From positions 8,378-37,496 of the forward strand of contig JADHZB010001472.1 of the NCBI GenBank assembly GCA_015657535.1: DNA of 29,119 nucleotides. Reading direction: 5' to 3'. This document shows positions 21,759 to 29,119 of this stretch, piece by piece. Source of the stretch: Nephromyces sp. MM_2019 (lineage: Eukaryota; Apicomplexa; Aconoidasida; Nephromycida). Below the pieces are notes generated by a model. The model searched no databases. It saw only the letters and a program-made list of their open reading frames with translations, and was not told the DNA's origin. Both the position numbers and the translations under genes were made by a program. Numbering within the stretch: the first letter of the stretch is position 1; the number at the start of each line of letters is the position of its first letter.

Positions 21759-21925
21759 CCTGATAAAAAAAGGACGCAGTAGCTTTGAAAGCTTTCGCTA
21801 ATGACATTGTTGCTCATGGTTAGATTAATTCGCAAAAACTCTACTTAGTTCATAAACTGCTACGATATTTGCCATAGAAATAATGTTAATTCTAGCAGAT
21901 CGGCCCCCTCCAAGGCCATGATATC
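21759..21925 (-). CDS. Candidate upstream exons of the minus-strand EF-hand/p25-like gene
   Basis: A 62-nt exon (21925-21864; TTGCAG acceptor, GTAGCA donor) reads YHGLGGGRSARINIISMANI. It joins in phase 0 to a frame starting at 21759 (acceptor TTTATCAG) that reads VQKVQNCTCRAVNGSVFSEW. I found no phase-compatible link to the exon at 21582, so membership is a guess from strand and position. Confidence 0.25.
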
Positions 21926-23932
21926 CTGCAAGCAGATTTTTTCGCACTGTATTAACCAAAAAAGTTGCATGCGTACGAACTAAGTGGCAGGATTTTCCTA
22001 ATGAGCGAAGAAGACTTTAAAAACGGGGGATTGCCTTTTACGAGTGTCCTAGACATCTTTCGTAATGAGCTTCTTAACATTACAAAGTATATTTTTTTTT
22101 AATTGTGGCACCTGGCTGTACTTTATGCAGTACACTATTCTCTACCAAGAATCAGCCCTATAGATTCATTTAAAATAGCCCATACCTTCTGTCGTCTAAA
22201 GACTTTTGTAGAATAGTTTCTGTACGTATATACGAGAACTAGCTATTCAAATCGATCTCCCATTGGGAAGGCTACATCAATTTTAACTTCTTCCCCTTAC
22301 CAGCAGTGTAGTGCGGATTTATGCGTAGATGGGGATAGCATCTCTTCTATGTTTTAAAGCCTGAGATTTAGCCTATAGAACCACGTGGTACAGCATCCTT
22401 CCACACGCTAACAGCGCTGTGTAGGCCATCGTGGAAAACGTGAGTTCAGGGACCAAAATTAGGTGAAATATATCTTTTCAAAGAAGCATTTCAGTCATGA
22501 ATCGAAAAGGAAGGACTCCCACAGGTTCAGCCCTTATCAGCTGTCATCTATATAAGCTGTAATTAATAAAAAATAAATCCTTTCTATGGGAACTCCCATA
22601 CGGCCGCAAGAGGTAGGAGCCGCGCATGGATGGCATGCTCCATATAGAGTATGCTTTATGTCGAAGCTGGTCACTCAACTTAAAAATAGCATTTAGGACC
22701 TTGTAAGTTTGAGAAAGACACAGCAAATAAAGTATTACCTCACAGGAACTATGTGTAGCATCAGATGGCTGCTAGTGCGCGAGTTTCCGAAATTTTCTTC
22801 CACGGAGAAGTAGGCCAATTATAATATAACGTCAACTGGCTTCCGGCTATGAAGGCAGGAAAAGCATTGTCGATGCTCAGGCTCGCATCGTTTCAATATC
22901 CTTCCATCCGTAATTACTGCCTCTTATTCTAAGCTTTGATTCTAGACCTAAGATTGCAATGGGCTCATTTTACGATGGCGCACCTGGTGCGTAGGCATAC
23001 ATTTCGCCAGGACTGACTCCGTCGGCATGCCTTCAAGGCAAAGGCGTTAGTTAGACCCACAGGCTCTATTCATGCAACTCTAGTCAGGCGGATTACGCTT
23101 TGAAAATCCTGAAACTTCAGTGCATAGTCGTTAGGCCAGTGAAACGCGCCGTCTTTAAGGTGGCCATAAAGTCATGCCGAATAGTAACGCAAGGAGAAAT
23201 AGTGACCGCTACAGCTCAGAGGTAACAACATGGAAAAGCATTTCTGCCCCTGGTAATTGAAGCATTCAACGTATTCACTGTTTCATAGAGGCAACGTTTA
23301 TAGCATAGACAAAAAAACTAGTGTTGCTTGCACGGCTATCAGGAGTCTCAGATTGATTGGTCATTCGATATTGCTAACTTCAATTCTGATATCAGTAAAG
23401 AGACCGAGTTATTTCAAGTAGTAGCAATTGATCCAATATTAGAAAGAAGTTTCATATATTTTGTAACCTAAAATAGATAAAAACTTGCCTTGGTAAAAAC
23501 GAAATGATACATAGGTGACAGAGAAACAATGTCGTCCTCGCACGCCTCTGCGACATAGATACTAGCGGGACATCCCGCAAGAGAGGTTATGATGGGTTAC
23601 AACTAGCGCATCAGCATGATAACTGCATGTCTCCAACCTAAGCTTAGACATTTGGAAACTACTTTTGGTTGCAGCTCATTGCCTTCACAGGTGTTGTATC
23701 TCGGAAGACTACCGAGAAGCGTACCTAGCCTTGCGTGGTAGAAGTCGTAAACATGGTTTGGAATATTGCATATATACATGCTCTTTCGGCTCATTTTAAG
23801 ACGCTATACCTTAATTTAGCGAGGTGGCATCGCTGCTAAGCCAGCCGTCAGAATCTTTACTTTGCAGGATCGGGCCTCCCACGAGGCCGGATCCCGCTTC
23901 ACGGACATTTTTCTCTAGAATACCCGATATAA
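21926..23932. other. Mostly unassigned
   Basis: Apart from the possible minus exon at 22544-22699 and a 63-codon minus frame at 23603-23794 of doubtful status, no gene, repeat or RNA is recognised. Confidence 0.35.
22544..22699 (-). CDS. Possible exon, unrecognised
   Basis: After a pyrimidine-rich acceptor (TTTCTCAAACTTACAAG) the minus strand reads about 51 codons to TAG: VLNAIFKLSDQLRHKAYSIW, then SMRGSYLLRPYGSS. No clear donor is seen. It could belong to the start of the large minus-strand gene. Confidence 0.2.
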   Translation of the reverse strand, partial: VLNAIFKLSDQLRHKAYSIWSMPSMRGSYLLRPYGSSHRKDLFFINYSLYR

Positions 23933-24244
23933 GCCACCCCATTAGCTAGACTCACCGCCTGCGAAACACAGCCCAGGTCCTTCCGCACTAGTATTCCAAA
24001 AACTGACTCAGGGTCAATGTATTTTCCTAATACCTGTGAATCATCCACGGACTATGGTACCCCGTATTTGCTAGCTTCGGGTGCTAGTGAGTACGTAGCA
24101 CAAAATGGTGAATTACTCGAAGGCATGCAGCCCAGGCGAATGTTTTACCGAGACTTCGTAGCCCAGCCGATGGAACTCAAACGCTCAGGTCCCTGGTGTG
24201 AATGGTATTTTCGAGCGCTTTTTCATCTCTGCAAGTCGATATAA
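23933..24244 (+). CDS. Unrecognised exon or small gene
   Basis: The plus frame is open for 103 codons to TAA. An ATG at 24017 would give 75 residues (MYFPNTCESSTDYGTPYLLA, SGASEYVAQNGELLEGMQPR, then MFYRDFVAQPMELKRSG and a Trp/Cys-rich end, PWCEWYFRALFHLCKSI). A CTCAG|GTCCCT donor at 24187 could end the exon earlier. Composition is balanced and not low-complexity, which favours real coding. No family is recognised. Confidence 0.4.
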   Translation, partial: ATPLARLTACETQPRSFRTSIPKTDSGSMYFPNTCESSTDYGTPYLLASGASEYVAQNGELLEGMQPRRMFYRDFVAQPMELKRSGPWCEWYFRALFHLCKSI

Positions 24245-24524
24245 CTTCCATAGAATGAAGTTCTCCAAAAATAACTCTTTCGGCCATCTGTATGCAAGGC
24301 CTTTACCAGAGGTGAACTTCCACGAGAAAGCGGACACATCCTTAAAAGTTACATACCAATACTCCTATACGTGTAAGCGAAGCATTCTAACTTCCTGGCA
24401 GTTCTATACAACTAATAGCGCATGGCATGCTCAAGTACCTAGAAACAATATTTACGAGCTTAAAATATCCCTGAATACTTTTCCAATTAATTTAATAAAA
24501 TGCTCTTTTTCACCGTGTGTATAA
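24198..24524 (+). CDS. Unrecognised open frame overlapping the previous one
   Basis: Different frame. From an acceptor-like CTCTGCAAG at 24233 it reads YNFHRMKFSKNNSFGHLYAR, then PLPEVNFHEKADTSLKVTYQ, and ends at 24524. It shares RPLxEVN with the 20.9 kb frame. It might be the next exon of the same gene, but the phase from the 24187 donor does not fit. Confidence 0.25.
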   Translation: MNGIFERFFISASRYNFHRMKFSKNNSFGHLYARPLPEVNFHEKADTSLKVTYQYSYTCKRSILTSWQFYTTNSAWHAQVPRNNIYELKISLNTFPINLIKCSFSPCV

Positions 24525-25273
24525 AGCATACAGATTAACCGCGAAGGAGTGTTTACTTGAAATTTTTTAGATTTATAATACTTCCCAAGCCCGAGGGAGT
24601 GGTTACTACGGTTCAGGATATTATTCTATGCGTGGGCTGATATCAGTCCAAGCAGAGTTGGGATCACACTAGCGTATAAGATGGGATGCTTAAATGTTTC
24701 ATCCTCAAAGAATACCTGCAGATTCGGAATTAACCAGGCAGGTCAGTGTAATAATGACTTACTACCAGCTTTGATAAAAGCTGGTCCTCTTATATTCTCC
24801 ACCTCTCCTTTATATACATAATGCTCATCTTTAGCATTTGTCGGATCGTTGACTTTAACTTACTAGCGCCCATGGCAATTACTGCCAACAATTCTCGTCC
24901 ATAAGCGCACTAGCAGAGTAGTCAGAAATTTGAAAATAATTATCGTGCAAATAAGGTACCGTAGTCACCAAGTGAGTAAGTGGAAGAGCATGTATCTTCT
25001 CCAACGTAAGTTTCGTGCATGAACTATACCAAGCTTCTCCAAAATACAATCCATTGAGTAGCTCTAACCATCAATTAAAAATTTTCCAGGGATAAGATTT
25101 ATACACTAGGTTTAGGATGAGTAACTCTAAAAACTACTAAAAAAGATTAAGCTATAAGACCTAACAAGCGTTGTATAAACTCATCAATTAAGGCTTCTTC
25201 TCCACCCTTAACTACGACAATCGTGCGTATTCTCACAAGCTTATTAATAAATTAGCAGCACACTACTTTTTAG
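24525..25273. other. No supported gene
   Basis: A/T-rich with only short frames. No repeats recognised. Confidence 0.4.
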
Positions 25274-25623
25274 CAGAGGCATTCTATGGTTTGCAAATTT
25301 TTTAAACAGAAGAGATCCGTTTGCGAAATTTTTGATAATAAGAATTTTTGGGTGAAACTATTGCAGGAGTTTTCAATAAAATATATGACGAATAAGTTAA
25401 ACAATTGGGAGAAGTTTTGACCGCCTTCCAAGCTTCTCTTAGCGGGAAAACTAAGAGCCATCTTATCGAAAGAAACAGTGGCTTTTAAGGCAAAAGTCCG
25501 CCGAAATTGTAGGAAGAAGAAACACAACCGATGACTATTTATAGGATACCAGGAACTTGAGAGAAGCATATGCGCGCATACATAGCCAAGTTCTAGGGTA
25601 TGTTTCTGAATTGATTTTATCAA
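25270..25623 (-). other. Open frame of uncertain status (both strands open)
   Basis: The minus frame is open for 117 codons (SFDKMALSFPAKRSLEGGQN, then FTQKFLLSKISQTDLFCL). The plus strand reads 25274-25534 with a single TGA at 25418: FKQKRSVCEIFDNKNFWVKL, LNNWEKF, stop, PPSKLLLAGKLRAILSKETV. Neither is recognised. Confidence 0.2.
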
Positions 25624-25976
25624 CGATAAAAGCTTCAGGGAAGCTTAAAAGGCCCAGCTAAAGCTCATATAGAAAGGCGATATTTGCAGCAAAATAGGAT
25701 TACCATAAGGACTGCGCATCAGACAGCTAGGGAATTAACGTAACTTAAAAAAGAAAAATTACTTCCTCCCCAAAGAAGAGATTCAGCCTTTAAGTAGAAA
25801 CTTCGACGCATGAATTATATTGCTATGCAACATTAGTATCCATATTTCACATGCATTGTCTAAAAAGTCACATTAAAAAAAGGGAAACAATATCTTTTTA
25901 AATGAGTGGCAAATAGCGGGAAAACTCCATATAATACTGGGCGTAAACGGTAGATAAACAATCGCAACTCCAAAAC
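25624..25976. promoter_or_regulatory. Upstream region of the alveolin gene
   Basis: A/T-rich 350 bp with no frame on either strand. It is assumed to carry the alveolin promoter and 5'UTR. No specific site is recognised. Confidence 0.3.
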
Positions 25977-27737
25977 ATGGAGAGTAACACAGAGAGAAAA
26001 CTCCAAGAGGATCAGGATGTTGACATACTAGTCCAGCCACTTAGCTTTAATGGTGGAGCTATAATTCGACCAACACCTGAAGAACAGCAGAGGAATGCAC
26101 GACAAAAAAATGCCTTCGCAGGACCCGGATTAACCCAAAACTCAATGCCTCCAGGAGGGAGGCTGGTTCCTACAAACGCTGCAGGACAGGTCCAGGAAAA
26201 TGAAGAAAATGCCAATCAACCCTATATGGGAAATGAAGGAGGAGTCCACAATTTGGCTGAAGGTGAAGGGCTGAACAAGCAAGGCGAAGATCCTGAAACA
26301 AACCAAGAAATACCTCAACAGATGCCTTTGGCAAAGCCCCCACCACACGTGATGACAGCTCTAGGGCCGATGCCCCTACCACCAGAAATTAAAAAGAAGA
26401 TTCCAGAAAAATTTGTAGCCAAACCAATTGTAGAAGAGCGAGAGATCTATGTTGCCAAGAAGGAAGTGCAGGAGAGGACTATTGAAGTGCCTCATGTGCA
26501 ATATGAGCATAAGTTCTTCGAGGTACCACGTATTTTCAACGTAAGGAAGTTGGTCCCAAGTGTGAAGGAGATTGTGAAGGAAGTTCCTAGAGAAGTTTAC
26601 AAGCCAGTAATTGAAGAAAAAGTGATCGAAATTCCCCAGGGAGTGAAGTATGTCGAGGTACCTATAGAAGTTCCATGCTTGTATCCCCCAAAAATTGTAC
26701 CAAAGCCAGTAACCCAGATTGTTGAGAGAGTGGTTGAGACAATAAAGCCTATTGTGAAAGAGAACATAATTGAGGTACCACAAACTGTGGTTAAGAATGT
26801 ACCAAAGATTAGGACTATAGAGGTCCCTTATTATATCCCCAGGTACGTAGAAAAAATTGTGGAGATAAGCTACAAACCTCCTGAAGCGGGACAATTCCCT
26901 CAGGCCATCACAAGCCAGTTACCAGCTACAGCTTCCGGACCCCTTCCAGGTTATCCACCACTTTTAGCGCCAAGGGAAGATTTCCCACCCTCCTTCGCTG
27001 GTACACCGGCACCCTTCACTACGCAACCGCTGCCCTTATCTGGTGTCAACGATATCAAGCTTCCTTATGAAGCTGATATAGAGATTAAGGTTGTACATCC
27101 ACAAGATCTGGCAGCGCAAGAGCGGCTGCTTTCTGGCGGCAGACCGCACCTACATCAACCAGGTATACCCGGCCCTGCAGGCTCTGTACATATGTCATCA
27201 CACGGATTGAGGTCTGGAGGGCCACGCATGCACGACGTCAATCCATACTCAATGCAGCTGCCAGCAGGAGTACAATGGGGAGCCCCACAGAATGCCCCTC
27301 TGCCTCCAGAGATGCAAAGTAATGCAAGCGGCATTAACTATCCTAACATGTCGAAGATTCCACCAATGATGGTTACCTTCCCTCCAGAGGTGGGAAATGT
27401 ATGTTTTGCTGGTAACATGACAGAGCCAGACATTCTGACCAGGGCAGGAGTAATGCCTTACCAAGGTTTCAAGCGATCAGGAAACGCACACATGCTTTTT
27501 CCACCTTTGCCTGCTCATGATGGAGTTCCCCTTCATAACGGCGAGCCCGATATAGATGAGATAAACGCAGCTGGCCAAAATCTCGCCCAAGCTGAGAAAA
27601 TGATCTTCGCCGCACGAAACAGAGGTAACACCCCAGACTATCCACAACGCAGAGTGGATGCAGCTGCATGCTCACCTTTTGGAATTGAATGCTGTGAACC
27701 TTGCCAAGAAGAACCGGAAACCAGATATCTCTCTTAA
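25977..27737 (+). CDS. Alveolin (inner membrane complex / IMC1-family protein), intact single exon
   Basis: 586-residue uninterrupted frame from ATG to TAA. Roughly residues 144-297 are the alveolin repeat domain: short Val/Pro/Glu/Lys-rich units such as ERTIEVPHVQYE, EKVIEIPQGVKYVEVPIEVP, ENIIEVPQTVVKNVPK and IRTIEVPYYIPRYVEK. This EVP/IEVP pattern defines alveolins, which build the filamentous network under the inner membrane complex of apicomplexans and related alveolates. The N-terminal 140 residues are acidic and Gln/Asn-rich with Pro runs; the C-terminal 280 residues are Pro/Gly/Met-rich and probably disordered. The extreme C-terminus has a cysteine cluster (CSPFGIECCEPC), which in related proteins can be a lipidation or anchoring site (inference). 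The start is the first ATG of the frame, 60 codons ahead of any alternative that would keep the N-terminal block. Which alveolin paralogue it is cannot be decided here. Confidence 0.96.
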   Translation: MESNTERKLQEDQDVDILVQPLSFNGGAIIRPTPEEQQRNARQKNAFAGPGLTQNSMPPGGRLVPTNAAGQVQENEENANQPYMGNEGGVHNLAEGEGLNKQGEDPETNQEIPQQMPLAKPPPHVMTALGPMPLPPEIKKKIPEKFVAKPIVEEREIYVAKKEVQERTIEVPHVQYEHKFFEVPRIFNVRKLVPSVKEIVKEVPREVYKPVIEEKVIEIPQGVKYVEVPIEVPCLYPPKIVPKPVTQIVERVVETIKPIVKENIIEVPQTVVKNVPKIRTIEVPYYIPRYVEKIVEISYKPPEAGQFPQAITSQLPATASGPLPGYPPLLAPREDFPPSFAGTPAPFTTQPLPLSGVNDIKLPYEADIEIKVVHPQDLAAQERLLSGGRPHLHQPGIPGPAGSVHMSSHGLRSGGPRMHDVNPYSMQLPAGVQWGAPQNAPLPPEMQSNASGINYPNMSKIPPMMVTFPPEVGNVCFAGNMTEPDILTRAGVMPYQGFKRSGNAHMLFPPLPAHDGVPLHNGEPDIDEINAAGQNLAQAEKMIFAARNRGNTPDYPQRRVDAAACSPFGIECCEPCQEEPETRYLS

Positions 27738-27875
27738 ACTAAGCTGAATAGCAAGAGGATTACAAGATGAGTGCGATGCAGCAAGATAAAATATCCCGAA
27801 TCATGTACTGTTATCGACACAAGTGCGGGGAAAAACAAGAAAAAGGCTGAGGCAAATCATTAATGATTTTTATAT

Positions 27876-27980
27876 AAAACCCTAAACCCTAAACCAAACA
27901 CCTAAACCCTAAACCAAACACCTAAACCCTAAACCAAACACCTAAACCCTAAACCAAACACCTAAACCCTAAACCACACA
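27876..27980. repeat. Telomere-like satellite, 20-bp unit, five copies
   Basis: CCTAAACCCTAAACCAAACA is repeated exactly from 27881 in four copies plus a fifth with one change (ACCACACA). Each unit holds one and a half CCCTAAA telomere heptamers plus CCAAACA. It lies about 140 bp after the alveolin stop. Interstitial AAACCCT-type repeats are known from coccidian genomes. Confidence 0.95.
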
Positions 27981-28040
27981 TCCAAAGCCATAAACCCGGC
28001 GGAACTATCTTTCTTAGGGAAGCATGACGCCGAGGATTTC

Positions 28041-28068
28041 GCAGTTCCCCCCCAAAAAAAGGGGCTGC
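28041..28068. other. Homopolymer-rich imperfect hairpin
   Basis: GCAGTTCCCCCCC-AAAAAAA-GGGGCTGC: arms GCAG/CTGC and CCCC/GGGG with a bulge and an A7 loop. Confidence 0.5.
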
Positions 28069-28069
28069 T

Positions 28070-28968
28070 TCATTGCGCTGCAAGCTGTAAAACCAAATAG
28101 CTCTTTTGAGAAAAGCCCACCAGAGGTAGAGATAATTGCCAGCAAAAAAATACATTTCGGTGCTGATCAAGAGAAAAATTCTTCAGCAGCTACCTACATG
28201 TGAGATTGAGCTTGAGAATTTCTCATGTGCGAAACTTAAGGCAGAAAAAATTTGGCGAAAAAGCATGAGGAAACGCTAATAAATGAAGATTAGGCCTTTT
28301 TGAAGTGATGAAAAACCCCGTGGAACACGTAAAAAACATCTTCACGCTGCGTATATCCTCCAAATCAAAGTAAACAAGGGAAAGTGACGAAACTGTGATG
28401 TTCTTTTTATCGAAAAATTCAATGAGTTTTTTGCTTTTTCAACCTATTTCACTCAAGGAGAGATCTAGGAGATATGAAGTTCCCTAAAGCAACTCGCTGA
28501 GAGGAGGGGAAGTCAGGAAAAAATAATGACGTTGAATTCACTTGTTTCAACAGCGTCTTCTCAAAAAAAAGATCACCTTTATCACACTCCTAAGTATATT
28601 ACTAATGTTAGTGTTATTACTACTAGTGCTAACAATCTTAAATTTGGGTTATTACTAATACTAGAGTTAGAGTATTTTGTAATCTCAATCTCAAAGGGGG
28701 CGGTTCAAAAGAAAAATGTGCCTGCAGAAGGGTATTGGATTTGAAGGAGTTATTTTTCAGCATCCCAGTTGATGAGCAGGCAATTGAAGAAGAACGACAA
28801 AACAAACAGCTTTTATATAGTAAAAACAGCTGCTTACAAAAATCTTGATATGCCAGCAATTCCGCATCGAGAATCAGTTTCCAAAGTAGCTGCAAGAAAA
28901 AATACCAAACAAAAAAACGGTTAATAAAAGGCAAGAGAAAATCCCAGGGTTATTCTCAGCATATGGAA
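28070..28968. other. No firm gene; A-rich frames
   Basis: Plus frames after a TTTTTCAG at 28760 read IPVDEQAIEEERQNKQLLYS and then stop. The minus strand has a hydrophobic 98-codon frame (28638-28934). A TTACTAATrCTAG-like word recurs at 28598-28672. None is enough to call a gene. Confidence 0.3.
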
Positions 28969-29028
28969 ACACACACACAGATACATGGAAGCAAACATAC
29001 ACACACACACACACACAATGATATACAC

Positions 29029-29119
<91 letters not shown>
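28969..29119. repeat. (CA)n microsatellite at the window end
   Basis: CA blocks at 28969-28980 and 28998-29017, then an uninterrupted (AC)n from 29033 to the last base (87 nt, running off the window). Confidence 0.97.

Noticed and set aside
23878..23900. GGCCTC-CCAC-GAGGCC hairpin
   Set aside because: A six-base stem is too short and isolated to support a functional claim.
26012..27675. Several antisense frames across the alveolin gene, up to 172 codons
   Set aside because: Antisense of a biased Val/Pro/Glu coding sequence; the plus frame is an unambiguous alveolin.
28874..29118. Minus-strand frames of repeated Cys-Val at the window end
   Set aside because: Pure translation of the (CA)n microsatellite; no protein signal.
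1..29119. tRNA, rRNA, CRISPR, transposase or viral genes
   Set aside because: I looked for tRNA-like T-arm words, conserved rRNA blocks, regular repeat-spacer arrays and transposase or polymerase motifs and saw none.

Overview
The window reads as nuclear DNA of an alveolate, most likely an apicomplexan of the coccidian type. Four observations support this. There is an intact single-exon alveolin (inner membrane complex protein) at 25977-27737. There is a telomere-like CCCTAAA satellite just downstream of it. Genes are rich in introns with GT-AG borders. Microsatellite-dense DNA (TG/CA) is sharply separated from repeat-poor DNA. The species cannot be named from the sequence.

Region by region. 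(1) Positions 1 to about 10.5 kb are full of TG/CA microsatellites and degenerate minisatellites. The 5' 5.7 kb holds candidate plus-strand exons of one or more unrecognised genes (best linked: 4095-5281) and a recurring palindrome, TGTACGTACA. From 10506 down to 6138 the minus strand carries a complete eight-exon gene for a 339-residue NAD-dependent nucleotide-sugar epimerase (UDP-glucuronate 4-epimerase type). Every junction keeps phase, and the introns consist largely of TG/CA and polypyrimidine arrays. (2) Positions 10.5-17 kb are almost free of TG/CA repeats. They hold a possible small secreted-protein exon (minus, 11463-11654), a 33-bp tandem repeat just upstream of it, an unrecognised plus-strand gene whose last four exons I could phase (12049-13182), and long stretches with no convincing gene. 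(3) From about 21.6 to 17.0 kb the minus strand carries a large multi-exon gene. It has EF-hand/p25-alpha (TPPP)-like segments around a Lys/Glu/Pro-rich exon with SADTKD repeats, and then a further block of three linked exons. (4) Positions 22-25.9 kb are mostly unassigned, with one good plus-strand open frame (23933-24244) and a short in-frame similarity to a plus-strand frame at 20.9 kb. (5) The alveolin gene, the telomere-like array and a terminal (CA)n tract close the window.

The alveolin and the p25-alpha/EF-hand-like protein both point to the cortical cytoskeleton. The epimerase would act in nucleotide-sugar metabolism. No operon-like organisation is expected. Exon models outside the epimerase and the alveolin were joined by eye from splice signals and phase and should be treated as hypotheses.
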